Assembly (NCBI RefSeq): GCF_001439805.1
Contig: NZ_JYLK01000005.1
Location: forward strand, 1-64,000
Length of the DNA stretch: 64,000 nt
DNA from: Pseudomonas trivialis
GTDB lineage: Bacteria; Pseudomonadota; Gammaproteobacteria; Pseudomonadales; Pseudomonadaceae
Direction: 5' to 3'
Under the pieces are notes generated by a model, which had not been told where the DNA came from, ran no database searches, and saw nothing but the letters and a program-made list of their open reading frames with translations. A program made the position numbers and the translations under genes. This document shows positions 27,282-35,813 of this stretch, piece after piece. Every line of letters starts with the position of its first letter. Position 1 is the first letter of the stretch.

Positions 27282-28415
27282 TTAACTATGTAGCGGTGCG
27301 CGGCCCAGCGCCTGTTGATCCAGGCGTTTATTGAAGTCCATCCAGGCGGCCAGTGCAGCCATCAGCCCCACACCCATCAGGGCAGTAAACATCTGCATGG
27401 CGAAGGCATCGCCGGCCAGCGCGTTGACCATGTCCGCCAACGGCGCGAGCAGCACACCCAGGCAGAACACCTCCAGCGAATAGCGGCCCATACGGCAGGT
27501 TTGGCGGGCCAGGCTATGGTCGGTCCAGGCACGCCCCGGCAGGAGTTTGGCGGTGACGTAGGCCAGGGCCAGAAAGTGCAGCAGGCGCGCGGGCGACAGG
27601 TCGGTCTTGCTGATCGGGTAGAGCCGCTCGCCGAGGGCCGACGGCATCCAGGCGTCGTGCACCTCAGGCCAGCGCCAGGAAAGGGTGATCACAGCCGCCA
27701 TCGCCACATACACGGCGGCCGCCACGAACAGCGGTTGCCGGTACAGCGCGAGCGTTTCCAGTGGGCGCGGACGGCTGGCGTGAATCGCCGCTGCACCGCC
27801 CAACACAAACAGCAGTTGCCAGGTGACCGGGTTGAAGTACCACACACCGTCGGCAATCGCGCGCAGGTTCCAGCCCAGGTGGGGCGCCAGCAGGTACACC
27901 GTCAACGACACCGTGACGACCGCTGCGGTGTAACGCAGCAGCAACGGCAGCGCCAGCGACAGGCCTGCCAGCAGCACGATATACAGCGGCAACGGGTCCA
28001 TCAGGTTGGGCTTGAAGCGCAGCAGCAATTCATCGGTGAGTGCCTGTTGCGGGTGGGTGACGAAGTGCGTCAGGCCCATCTCCGCCACCAGGTCACGGGT
28101 TTCCACATGGCTGTTGGCAAAAAACACGATGCCCATCAGCATCGCCAGCAAAAAGATATGCACCACGTACAACACCCAGGTGCGCCGCAGGATTTTCAAC
28201 GCGGCCATCCAGTACCCCTCGCGCTGAAGCACCTTGCCGTATGCCAGCACCGAGGCATAGCCGGCAAGGAACACGAACACTTCGGCGGCGTCGCTGAAGC
28301 CGATGTTGCGCAACGTGATCTGGCCAAGAGGATTGTGGGGGACGTGATCCCAAAAAATGAAGATCAACGCCAGGCCCCGAAAAAAATCGATGCGCGGGTC
28401 GCGTCCGTTCAGCAT
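27282..28415 (-). CDS. OpgC-family membrane acyltransferase
   Basis: 377 residues, about ten membrane helices. It begins with the family signature RDPRIDFFRGLALIFIFWDHVPHN and GFSDAAEVFVFLAGYASVLAYG. OpgC (MdoC) proteins of the acyltransferase-3 superfamily transfer succinyl groups from the cytosolic side to osmoregulated periplasmic glucans; other members modify other surface glycans. No opgG/opgH genes are nearby, so the substrate is open. The start at 28415 puts the signature at residue 5; the frame upstream to 28550 has no membrane or family sequence. Confidence 0.8.
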   Translation of the reverse strand: MLNGRDPRIDFFRGLALIFIFWDHVPHNPLGQITLRNIGFSDAAEVFVFLAGYASVLAYGKVLQREGYWMAALKILRRTWVLYVVHIFLLAMLMGIVFFANSHVETRDLVAEMGLTHFVTHPQQALTDELLLRFKPNLMDPLPLYIVLLAGLSLALPLLLRYTAAVVTVSLTVYLLAPHLGWNLRAIADGVWYFNPVTWQLLFVLGGAAAIHASRPRPLETLALYRQPLFVAAAVYVAMAAVITLSWRWPEVHDAWMPSALGERLYPISKTDLSPARLLHFLALAYVTAKLLPGRAWTDHSLARQTCRMGRYSLEVFCLGVLLAPLADMVNALAGDAFAMQMFTALMGVGLMAALAAWMDFNKRLDQQALGRAPLHS

Positions 28416-28662
28416 GGCAGCGGGCTCTATGAACAAATTGTTTAGTAGGGACAGGCACGCGGCAGGGAGGTGCACGCCGTGCGTCGGGCGGGCGCAGGGT
28501 GGCGGTATTTGTAAGCAATTGCAAAGGTGGGATATTACTGAATGTCTCAAGCGCTTTGCCGTGTTTACGTCACTTCATGAAAACCCGACTAAACTCGTGA
28601 CTATCCGCCAGGAGGCAGTGCCCAGACCTTAAGGAGCACACACCGACGATCCGAGGTGTTCC

Positions 28663-29994
28663 ATGGGAGAGTCCGTTTCGTTCACCGATGCCGAGCGTGC
28701 GGTGGTGCTGTTGATCGATGCTCACCCCGACGTGCTGCACCGCCTCAAGCAGTTGCTGCGCCTGGAGCCTTTTGCGCTGCACAGCGCGACCTGTGCCGTC
28801 GAGGCCCTGGCCATTCTTGCCCGCCATCCCGTCGACCTGGTGATGAGCGCCGCGCGCCTGCCGGACATGGATGGCGCCTCGCTGCTGGCGCATATCCACC
28901 AGGCGTACCCGCACACCGTGCGCATTCTGTTGACCGGTGAAACCGACCTGACGCTGATCGTCAAAGCCATCAACGAAGGCGAAATCTACCGCTACCTGAG
29001 CAAGCCCTGGAAGGATGAGGAACTGCTGCTGGCCCTGCGTCAATCCCTCGCCCACCAACACTCCGAGCGTGAGCGCGCGCGCCTGGAGCAGTTGATTCAG
29101 CAGCAGAACGACGAACTCAAACAGCTCAACGCGTCCCTGGAAAAGCGCGTGGCGGCGCGCACCAATGAGCTGCAGCAAACCGCCGACATGCTTGACCTCG
29201 CCTACGAAGAACTCAAACACAGCTACGCCACCGGCACCGAGGTGTTTTCGCTGCTGGCCAACCTGCGCCTGCCACGCGCCAAGCAGACCAACCGGCAGAT
29301 CATCGAACTGGTGCGCACCTGGTGCGTGTCCCACGGCGTCGATAGCGCCAGCAACCGCGACCTGACCATGGCCGCCGCGCTCTACAACATTGGCAAGCTG
29401 AGCTGGAGCGACAGCATGACCGCCGCGCCTTCGGACCTGCTGCACAGCAGCGACCGCGAACGCTATCGGGCCTATCCCGGCCAGAGCGAGTCGTTGCTGA
29501 TGACCCTGGAGCCCATGAAGGACGCTGCGCGGCTGATCCGCCACCATCAGGAACGCTGGGACGGCAGCGGGTTTCCCGACCACCTCAAGGGCGATGCGAT
29601 CCCCGTCGGTTCGCGCCTGCTCAAGCTGGCGGTGGACTTTATCGAGCTGCAAAAGGGCCTGATCCTGGAGCGCCAGATGAACAGTGACGAAGCGTTGCTG
29701 TACATCCGCAAATACGCTGGACGGCTCTACGATCCGAATCTGGTGGAAGACTTCGTACGGGTCTGCGCCACCTACCTCAATGACGTGACCCTGGGCGATC
29801 CCAACGTCAAGGTGCTGGGCACCCGCGAACTGGAAGAGGGCATGGTGCTGGCGCGCAACCTGAATGCCGACAACGGCATGTTGCTGCTCAACGCGGGCAA
29901 GTCACTCAATTTACCGTTAGTGGACAAGCTGATTGCGTTCGAGACGATGGAGGGCGCGCGGTACAGCGTGTTCATCAAGGCTGAGCCCGATTGA
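28663..29994 (+). CDS. Response regulator with HD-GYP-type output domain, both active sites degenerate
   Basis: 443 residues: receiver domain (1-130), coiled coil (about 140-185, ERERARLEQLIQQQNDELKQL), then an HD-GYP-like domain. In the receiver the phospho-acceptor Asp is replaced: LVMSAARLPDMDG has Ala63 where LVISDxRMPxMDG is usual, while the Lys (LSKPWKDEE) remains. In the output domain the metal-binding His-Asp of ALLHDIGK is Tyr241-Asn242 (AALYNIGKL), and GYP is Gly-Phe-Pro (HHQERWDGSGFP). It is therefore unlikely to be phosphorylated normally or to cleave cyclic-di-GMP; a binding or scaffold role is more plausible. It stands divergent from the OpgC gene. Confidence 0.85.
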   Translation: MGESVSFTDAERAVVLLIDAHPDVLHRLKQLLRLEPFALHSATCAVEALAILARHPVDLVMSAARLPDMDGASLLAHIHQAYPHTVRILLTGETDLTLIVKAINEGEIYRYLSKPWKDEELLLALRQSLAHQHSERERARLEQLIQQQNDELKQLNASLEKRVAARTNELQQTADMLDLAYEELKHSYATGTEVFSLLANLRLPRAKQTNRQIIELVRTWCVSHGVDSASNRDLTMAAALYNIGKLSWSDSMTAAPSDLLHSSDRERYRAYPGQSESLLMTLEPMKDAARLIRHHQERWDGSGFPDHLKGDAIPVGSRLLKLAVDFIELQKGLILERQMNSDEALLYIRKYAGRLYDPNLVEDFVRVCATYLNDVTLGDPNVKVLGTRELEEGMVLARNLNADNGMLLLNAGKSLNLPLVDKLIAFETMEGARYSVFIKAEPD

Positions 29995-30051
29995 GCAAAT
30001 GCAGGGAGGCTATGGCGAGCTGAATTGTTGTGGTGAAGGCGGTTTTTCGGT

Positions 30052-30095
30052 GTACATATCCGTTGCTGCGGTAACGGCGACTTGGGGTCAAGATC
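30052..30095. repeat. Fragment of a dispersed Pseudomonas repeat
   Basis: The stretch ACATATCCGTTGCTGCGG followed by TAACGGCGACTT matches, from memory, the start of a repeat family widespread in P. fluorescens-group intergenic DNA. It breaks off after about 40 bases and runs into the REPIN array. CCGTT...AACGG forms a small hairpin. Confidence 0.45.
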
Positions 30096-30115
30096 AAGAG
30101 CGCGGCAAACTGGGG

Positions 30116-30256
30116 CCTCTGTGGCGAGCGGGCTTGCCCCGCGTCGGGACGCGAAGCGCCCCCAATCAAAGAAAACGCGGTGTACCTGACACTACGCGGA
30201 ACAGGGTTTTGGGGCTGCTGCGCAGCCCAACGCGGGGCAAGCCCGCTCGCCACAGG
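30116..30256. repeat. REPIN-like element, copy 2
   Basis: An inverted pair of REPs with the two-hairpin spacer, in the first tandem unit. Same element as 18930-19070 in opposite orientation. Confidence 0.85.
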
Positions 30257-30383
30257 AATGTGGCTGCCTGAAACTTCAGGTTTTAAAATCAATACGTTAT
30301 TTTGGGTTTGATAAGAGCGGGCTTGCCCGCGCCCACAGGGGATCTGCGTCTTCGACTTAGCGCTGTCGCGCAGCAAACTGGGG

Positions 30384-30524
30384 CCTCTGTGGCGAGCGGG
30401 CTTGCCCCGCGTTGGGACGCGAAGCGCCCCCAATCAAAGAAAACGCGGTGTACCTGACACTACGCGGAACAGGGTTTTGGGGCTGCTGCGCAGCCCAACG
30501 CGGGGCAAGCCCGCTCGCCACAGG
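30384..30524. repeat. REPIN-like element, copy 3
   Basis: Second tandem unit; it differs from copy 2 at about one base within the element. Confidence 0.85.
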
Positions 30525-30651
30525 AATGTGGCTGCCTGAAACTTCAGGTTTTAAAATCAATACGTTATTTTGTGTTTGATAAGAGTGGGCTTGCCCGCGC
30601 CCACAGGGGATCTGCGTCTTCGACTTAGCGCTGTCGCGCAGCAAACTGGGG

Positions 30652-30792
30652 CCTCTGTGGCGAGCGGGCTTGCCCCGCGTTGGGACGCGAAGCGCCCCCA
30701 ATCAAAGAAAACGTGGTGTACCTGACACTACGCGGAACAGGGTTTTGGGGCTGCTGCGCAGCCCAACGCGGGGCAAGCCCGCTCGCCACAGG
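30652..30792. repeat. REPIN-like element, copy 4
   Basis: Third tandem unit; AACGTGG in place of AACGCGG in the spacer distinguishes it from copies 2 and 3. Confidence 0.85.
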
Positions 30793-31013
30793 AATGTGTC
30801 TGCCTGAGACTTCAGGTTTTAAAATCAATACGTTATTTGTGTTTGATAAGAGCGGGCTTGCCCGCGCCCACAGGGGATCTGCGCTTAACTGACTGGCATT
30901 AGAGCAGGGCCGCTCGCCACGCCAAGCCAGCTCAGGGAGAAAGCACCCCTGTATTTGCGACGCAGCCTTGGAACATGTGATCCTTGCAGCCCTTGCATCC
31001 AGGCGAACCCTCC

Positions 31014-31421
31014 ATGACCTCAACCATTCGCATCGCCGCCGCCCTCCTGATCGGTAGCGACGGCCAGACCCTGCTGGTGCGCAAGCGCGGCACCCAGGCC
31101 TTCATGCAACCGGGCGGCAAAATCGACGCGGGCGAACAACCCGCGCAGGCCCTGGCCCGTGAGCTGTTCGAAGAGTTGAACCTGCACATTGATCCGGACG
31201 CCGCCGTCTACCTTGGTCACTTCTCGGCACCCGCCGCCAACGAGCCCGGTTTCACCGTTGAAGCCGAGCTGTTCCAGGTAAACATCGATGTAGCCGTAAC
31301 GCCCGCCGCGGAAATCGAAGAAATCCGCTGGATCGACCCCGCTGGCGATGGCGGCCTGCAACTGGCGCCGTTGACCCGAGACCTGATTCTGCCGTTTTAT
31401 CGCGCCGCGCTTACCGCATGA
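31014..31421 (+). CDS. Nudix hydrolase
   Basis: 135 residues. The Nudix box GGKIDAGEQPAQALARELFEEL fits GX5EX7REUXEE, so it should hydrolyse a nucleoside-diphosphate-linked compound with Mg2+. The flanking sequence (IRIAAALLIGSDGQTLLVRKRGTQAFMQPGG) is that of small MutT-like enzymes, for which the substrate cannot be told. The start at 31014 removes an unlikely N-terminal extension. It overlaps the GNAT gene downstream by four bases (ATGA), so they are co-translated. Confidence 0.85.
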   Translation: MTSTIRIAAALLIGSDGQTLLVRKRGTQAFMQPGGKIDAGEQPAQALARELFEELNLHIDPDAAVYLGHFSAPAANEPGFTVEAELFQVNIDVAVTPAAEIEEIRWIDPAGDGGLQLAPLTRDLILPFYRAALTA

Positions 31422-31924
31422 TCCTGCGCCCGCTGCAGGCCCATGACGCCGAGAGCTATCGCACGTTGATGCTGCAAGCGTATGACGTCTATCCCCAAGC
31501 GTTTACCTCCAGTGTCGCCGAACGTGCGGCGATGCCCCTGAGCTGGTGGGAAAAACGCCTCGACAACCCGCTGGATCGACTGCTCGGCGCGTTTGCCGGG
31601 GACACGCTCGCGGGCATCGTCGGCCTGGCGTTCGAGCCCCGCGAAAAGGCGCGGCACAAGGTGACCCTGTTTGGCATGTACGTGATCGAGGCGTATCAGC
31701 AGCAGGGCCTGGGTCGTCGTCTGGTCGAAGCGGCGCTGGCAGAAGCGCGCCGGCACCCGCGTCTCAAGGTGATTCAACTGACCGTCACTGCCGGCAATGA
31801 CGCTGCGTTTGCGCTGTACCGGCGCTGCGGCTTTATCCAGTTTGGCCTGGAGCCGCTGGCGGTGCGGGTGGGGGTGGAGTATTTCGACAAGATTCACATG
31901 TGGCGTGAACTCAAGGCCGAGTGA
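31418..31924 (+). CDS. GNAT-family N-acetyltransferase
   Basis: 168 residues with a complete GNAT fold: N-terminal ILRPLQAHDAESYRTL, the acetyl-CoA binding loop QQQGLGRRLVEAAL (Q/RxxGxG/A), and the C-terminal NDAAFALYRRCGFIQFG. It acetylates an amine of unknown identity. It is coupled to the Nudix gene and convergent with metR, with a REP fragment between. Confidence 0.85.
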   Translation: MILRPLQAHDAESYRTLMLQAYDVYPQAFTSSVAERAAMPLSWWEKRLDNPLDRLLGAFAGDTLAGIVGLAFEPREKARHKVTLFGMYVIEAYQQQGLGRRLVEAALAEARRHPRLKVIQLTVTAGNDAAFALYRRCGFIQFGLEPLAVRVGVEYFDKIHMWRELKAE

Positions 31925-31942
31925 GGCCGTGGTTACCACACC

Positions 31943-31975
31943 GCCCAATGTGGGGGCTGGCAAGCCGGCTCTGTG
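31943..31975. repeat. REP-type palindrome between convergent genes
   Basis: AATGTGGGGGCTGGCAAGCC followed by GGCTCTGTGA is a single, degenerate REP with an internal GGCTGGCAAGCCGGC palindrome. It sits between the GNAT and metR stops. Confidence 0.55.
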
Positions 31976-31979
31976 ACGT

Positions 31980-32897
31980 TCAGCGCACGGCGCTCACGCC
32001 ATCCAGTGTGGAAAATGACGTGTCCTTGGCCGTCAGCAGAAAATCGCGCATGTACGGCGCGTCCAGCATGTCGGTGCGCACCCCCGCATACAGCGTGGCG
32101 AACAAGCCTTTTTCGCCCAGGCGCTTGGCTTTCACGTAGCCGCGCGAGCTGTACTCATGCAGTGCCCAATGGGGCATGCCGCATACGCCACGGCCGCTGG
32201 CGACCAGTTGCATCATCATCACTGTCAGCTCGGAGGTACGCACTTGCGCAGGCTCCACGTCGGCAGGCTCCAGAAAGCGCGTGAAGATGTCCAGGCGATC
32301 GCGCTCCACTGGATAGGTGATCAGCGTTTCGCTGAGCAGGTCTTCGGGCACGATATACGACTTGCTGGCCAGCGCGTGTTGGTTGGCCACCGCCAGCATG
32401 GCTTCGTAGGTGAACAGCGGCACGTAGGTGATACCCGAGAGTTCCAGCGGGTCGGAGGTCACCACCAGGTCCAGGTCACCGCGGGCCAGCGCCGGCAGCG
32501 GTGCGAAGGCAAAGCCGGAGGCCAGGTCCAGCTCGACTTCCGGCCAGGCATCGCGGAACTGGTCGATGGTCGGCATCAGCCACTGAAAGCAGCTGTGGCA
32601 TTCGATGGCCATGTGCAAACGGCCGGCGGTGCCACCGGCCAACCGTGCGATATCGCGCTCGGCGCCGCGCAGCAGTGGCAGGGTGGCGTCGGCCAATTGC
32701 AGCAGGCGCAGGCCGGCGCTGGTGAAGCGCAGTGGCTTGGTCTTGCGCACAAAAAGCGGCATGCCCAGGCGCTCCTCCAATTCCTTGAACTGGTGCGACA
32801 GCGCTGATTGCGTCAGGTGCAGTCGCTCGGCGGCTTCCACCAGGCTGTCGGCTTCACGCAGGGCATGCAGGGTCTTGAGGTGACGGATTTCGAGCAC
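31980..32897 (-). CDS. metR: LysR-type regulator MetR
   Basis: 305 residues. The start MLEIRHLKTLHALREADSLVEAAERLHLTQSALSHQFKELEERLG is characteristic of MetR, the homocysteine-responsive activator of methionine synthesis genes (metE, metH). The HTH is at about residues 18-37, followed by a LysR substrate domain (AIECHSCFQWLMPTIDQFR). Length matches MetR proteins. No met structural gene lies next to it; it is divergent from an exported hydrolase. Confidence 0.85.
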   Translation of the reverse strand: MLEIRHLKTLHALREADSLVEAAERLHLTQSALSHQFKELEERLGMPLFVRKTKPLRFTSAGLRLLQLADATLPLLRGAERDIARLAGGTAGRLHMAIECHSCFQWLMPTIDQFRDAWPEVELDLASGFAFAPLPALARGDLDLVVTSDPLELSGITYVPLFTYEAMLAVANQHALASKSYIVPEDLLSETLITYPVERDRLDIFTRFLEPADVEPAQVRTSELTVMMMQLVASGRGVCGMPHWALHEYSSRGYVKAKRLGEKGLFATLYAGVRTDMLDAPYMRDFLLTAKDTSFSTLDGVSAVR

Positions 32898-33079
32898 GGG
32901 CTCTCCATGAATACAATTTGTGATGCGGGCGAACAGCGTGAGTTTGTCTCATGTTTAAGCCTGTGTCGAATTTGACCACTGGGCACTCTTCATCAAACTG
33001 TCATGCAAGTGTGGCAGCGCGCTTGAACAAACTTCATCAGACTCGCGCTCTACTGGGGTTCTGCGTTTCGGTGTTTTCC

Positions 33080-34099
33080 ATGCGTGTGTTGCTTTTACTG
33101 GCCGCTCTTTTATTCGGCCTGCCGTCTTTTGCGGCGTCTCGATGTGATGTCAATGTTCCGACCCAAACCGTCGACCTGGCGCAGGTGAGCATCGCCTACC
33201 AGAGCATCGGCCGCGCGTCCGACCCTGCCTTGCTGCTGGTGATGGGCCTGGGCGGGCAGTTGATCCACTGGCCTGACGAAGTGGTAGTCGCCCTGTGCGA
33301 GCAAGGTTTTCGGGTGATCCGCTATGACAACCGTGACGTCGGTCTGTCCACCTGGCGCCAGGCGCCGGCCAGCGCCAACCTGACCTTCGAGGTGCTGCGC
33401 TACAAGCTCGGCCTGCCGGTGTCGGCGCCTTATACGCTGACCGACATGGCCGATGACGCCCTGGGCCTGATGGACGCCTTGCAGGTCCGGCAATTTCACG
33501 TACTCGGCGCGAGCATGGGCGGCATGATCGCCCAGCACCTGGCGGCCATGGCGCCGCAACGGGTGGAAAGCCTTACGCTGATCATGACCAGTTCCGGCGC
33601 CGAAGGCCTGCCGGCGCCGAACGCGGCGTTGGTGCAACTGTTGGCGCGGCGCAGTGCGCCCAACCGCGAAGTGGCGCTGGAGCAGCAGGCGGATCTGCTC
33701 GCGGCCCTGGGCAGCCCGAACGTGAAAGACGATCGCCAGGTGTTGCTGCATCAGGCGGCACTGTCCTACGACCGCGCTTTCAACCCGGACGGCGTCAAGC
33801 GCCAGATCATGGCCATCCTCGCCGAACCGAGCCGCGTGCCGTTGCTCAACCAGCTGCGCGTGCCTACGCTGGTGGTGCACGGCACCGCCGACCCGCTGTT
33901 GCCGGTGATGCATGGCATTCACCTGGCCGCGCATATCCAGGGCAGCCAGTTGAAGCTGATTCCGGGCCTGGCCCATCGTTTTCAGGAAGCGTTCAAGGCG
34001 CCGTTGCTGGCGGCGGTGCTGCCGTACCTGCAAGCCCATCGCGAAGAGGCGGCGCACTGGGCGCAGATCGATGCGGTGGCGCCTTCGAAGGTGCTGTGA
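33080..34099 (+). CDS. Exported alpha/beta hydrolase
   Basis: 339 residues with a signal peptide ([20 protein letters not shown]). The alpha/beta hydrolase core shows MGLGG (oxyanion region), [10 protein letters not shown], the nucleophile elbow GASMGG, the acid in HGTADPLLP and the His in [14 protein letters not shown]/GxSxGGMIA resembles hydrolases annotated as putative esterases or aclacinomycin-methylesterase-like. The substrate is unknown. The start at 33080 is chosen for the signal peptide; the frame extends up to 32951. The DsbA-like gene follows 53 bases later. Confidence 0.8.
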   Translation: MRVLLLLAALLFGLPSFAASRCDVNVPTQTVDLAQVSIAYQSIGRASDPALLLVMGLGGQLIHWPDEVVVALCEQGFRVIRYDNRDVGLSTWRQAPASANLTFEVLRYKLGLPVSAPYTLTDMADDALGLMDALQVRQFHVLGASMGGMIAQHLAAMAPQRVESLTLIMTSSGAEGLPAPNAALVQLLARRSAPNREVALEQQADLLAALGSPNVKDDRQVLLHQAALSYDRAFNPDGVKRQIMAILAEPSRVPLLNQLRVPTLVVHGTADPLLPVMHGIHLAAHIQGSQLKLIPGLAHRFQEAFKAPLLAAVLPYLQAHREEAAHWAQIDAVAPSKVL

Positions 34100-34152
34100 C
34101 ATTGGTGTATCGTGCAATCTTTGCGGCACATTTGCCTACGAGGTTGCCAGTC

Positions 34153-34806
34153 ATGAGTACTCCCCTGAAAATCGATTTCGTCAGCGACGTGTCCTGCCCC
34201 TGGTGCATCATCGGCCTGCGCGGCCTGACCGACGCATTGGACCAGCTCGGTGCCGAGGTGCAGGCCGAGATTCATTTCCAGCCGTTCGAACTCAACCCGA
34301 ACATGCCTGCCATCGGGCAGAACATCGTCGAACACATCACTGAAAAATACGGCTCCAGCGCCGAAGAATCCCAGGCCAACCGCGCGCGTATCCGCGACAT
34401 GGGCGCCGCGTTGGGTTTTGCCTTTCGCACCGATGGCCAGAGCCGTATCTACAACACCTTCGACGCCCACCGCCTGCTGCATTGGGCCGGCCTTGAAGGC
34501 TTGCAGTACAACCTCAAGGAGGCGCTGTTCAAGGCTTACTTCAGCGATGGCCAGGACCCGTCCGACCCCGCCACCCTGGCGATCATCGCCGAGAGCGTCG
34601 GCCTGGACGTGCAGCGCGCGGCCGAGATTCTCGCCAGCGACGAGTACGCCGCCGAGGTGCGCGAGCAGGAGCAGCTGTGGATCTCCCGTGGCGTGACCTC
34701 GGTGCCGACCATCGTGTTCAACGACCAGTACGCCGTCAGCGGCGGCCAGCCGGCCGAAGCCTTCGTCGGGGCGATTCGCCAGATCATCCAGGAAGCCAAG
34801 GGCTGA
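34153..34806 (+). CDS. DsbA-family (FrnE-like) thiol oxidoreductase
   Basis: 217 residues without a signal peptide, so cytoplasmic. The active site CPWC is at Cys15-Cys18 (VSDVSCPWCIIG), followed by a helical insertion (NTFDAHRLLHWA) and the cis-Pro region GVTSVPTIVFN. FrnE/2-hydroxychromene isomerase-like DsbA proteins handle cytosolic disulfides, often in oxidative stress. GAGG nine bases ahead fixes the start. Confidence 0.9.
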   Translation: MSTPLKIDFVSDVSCPWCIIGLRGLTDALDQLGAEVQAEIHFQPFELNPNMPAIGQNIVEHITEKYGSSAEESQANRARIRDMGAALGFAFRTDGQSRIYNTFDAHRLLHWAGLEGLQYNLKEALFKAYFSDGQDPSDPATLAIIAESVGLDVQRAAEILASDEYAAEVREQEQLWISRGVTSVPTIVFNDQYAVSGGQPAEAFVGAIRQIIQEAKG

Positions 34807-34821
34807 GCCTTTGGGCGGCGG

Positions 34822-35583
34822 TCAGTCGAATTTATAGCTGATCGCCGTCTGCAACTGGCCCTGGTTCACATGCCCGGCTTGCTTGACGAGGCTGCTGTTG
34901 GCCGCCGAGCCGACCAGGTGCACCCAGCTGGCGCTGGTCAGCAGCGACCAGTGTGCGGCCAGGGGGAATTCGAAGCTCTGGGTCAGCGTGAGGTTCTGGA
35001 ACCCCGCGCTGGCGTTATAGGCGCGGATCCCTGAAGCGGCCGACTCGCGGGCGTCCACGCCGAAAAAGGTCTGCGTCTGACGCGCGTCGGCAAAGTGCGC
35101 CATCAGGCCGGTGCTGCCGATGACGCCGCCCAGCGGGTAGCCCAGTTCGCCGCCAAGCTTGCCGAGCACGCCACCCTGTTCGTGACCGCCGCCGACGGCC
35201 TGGCCCACTTGCGCATACACACGCCAGAAATCGGCCGGCGCGTACTGGACGAAGCCGCCGATTTCGGCCATGTCCGGCACATTGCGCAGGCCGCGCAACG
35301 CGCCATTGCTTTCCCGGCCCTGCAGGTAATTGACATAGGGGCCGGCGCTGACGCCCTGGCTGTTGAGTGCGCGCCAGGTCAGGCCGTCATCGGTGTCCAG
35401 GCTGAGCGTGCCCCAGTCCAGGTCAAAGTAGGGCACTGGACGCGCCTCATAGTGGTTGCCGCTGGGGTCGTGGGGTTGATAGGCGAGGCCCGCGCCGACT
35501 TCACCGCTGATGCCGGCGGCCAGCACCGCGCTGGAAAACACCCACGATAAACCGGCCAATACAGCTGTCGTAACCTGGCGCAT
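34822..35583 (-). CDS. MipA/OmpV-family outer-membrane protein
   Basis: 253 residues with a signal peptide ending SSAVLA. The mature sequence is rich in alternating beta segments (GEVGAGLAYQPHDP, RPVPYFDLDWGTLSLDTDDG, GGELGYPLGGVIG) and ends in a strand closing with Phe-Asp. MipA/OmpV proteins are small barrels, some linked to murein synthesis complexes or antibiotic and osmotic responses. AAGGAG eight bases ahead of 35583 fixes the start. It is divergent from the sigma-54 operon, sharing a 230-base control region. Confidence 0.85.
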   Translation of the reverse strand: MRQVTTAVLAGLSWVFSSAVLAAGISGEVGAGLAYQPHDPSGNHYEARPVPYFDLDWGTLSLDTDDGLTWRALNSQGVSAGPYVNYLQGRESNGALRGLRNVPDMAEIGGFVQYAPADFWRVYAQVGQAVGGGHEQGGVLGKLGGELGYPLGGVIGSTGLMAHFADARQTQTFFGVDARESAASGIRAYNASAGFQNLTLTQSFEFPLAAHWSLLTSASWVHLVGSAANSSLVKQAGHVNQGQLQTAISYKFD

Positions 35584-35656
35584 GGTGCGCACTCCTTGAT
35601 CGGAACATGCGCGCATTCACGCGCGAAGGGCAGCCCCGGCGCAAGCACTCATCTTG

Positions 35657-35687
35657 TTTGTAGCAAGCTACAAAAATTGTAGCTTGC
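35657..35687. promoter_or_regulatory. Double dyad, probable activator binding site (UAS)
   Basis: Three alternating half-sites make two overlapping perfect dyads: TTTGTAGC-AA-GCTACAAA (35657-35674) and GCAAGCTACAA-AAA-TTGTAGCTTGC (35663-35687). It lies 61 bases upstream of the -24 element at 35748, the usual distance for a sigma-54 enhancer-binding protein. The natural candidate is the response regulator at the end of the operon. Confidence 0.65.
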
Positions 35688-35747
35688 CGGGTACAAAACC
35701 CTCGCCGAAATCCGCCGAAAGCCCGGCCCCGTTGGGTTTTGTTCACT

Positions 35748-35763
35748 TGGCACACTCCCTGCT
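35748..35763 (+). promoter_or_regulatory. Sigma-54 promoter of the phosphatase-aminotransferase operon
   Basis: TGGCACACTCCCTGCT fits the -24/-12 consensus TGGCAC-N5-TTGCW, with GG and GC exactly ten bases apart. It is 50 bases ahead of the first start codon. The operon it heads encodes a sigma-54-dependent response regulator, which supports function. Confidence 0.8.
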
Positions 35764-35813
35764 CTATCCCTGGTGCAAGCGCACAGAGCGCGCTCTCACA
35801 AGGTACGACGCAG

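Larger units (their letters stand above)
30105..30883. repeat. Tandem array of three 268-bp REPIN-containing units
   Basis: Units start at 30105, 30373 and 30641, an exact 268-bp period between the first two and the last two; the third stops about 240 bases in. Each unit holds a 141-bp REPIN, a TTCAGGTTTTAAAATCAATACG spacer type segment, and one extra REP (GAGCGGGCTTGCCCGCGCC). Only a handful of single-base differences separate the units, so the amplification is recent. Open frames through the array are made of repeat sequence and are not genes. Confidence 0.9.

Noticed and set aside
30105..30883. Possible CRISPR array
   Set aside because: The repeat unit is 268 bp with no short repeat/unique spacer alternation and no cas genes.
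29975..31023. Series of similar small proteins encoded on the minus strand (starting MGALRVPTRGKPARH)
   Set aside because: They are made wholly of REPIN sequence and repeat with the 268-bp period; such frames are a known source of false gene calls.
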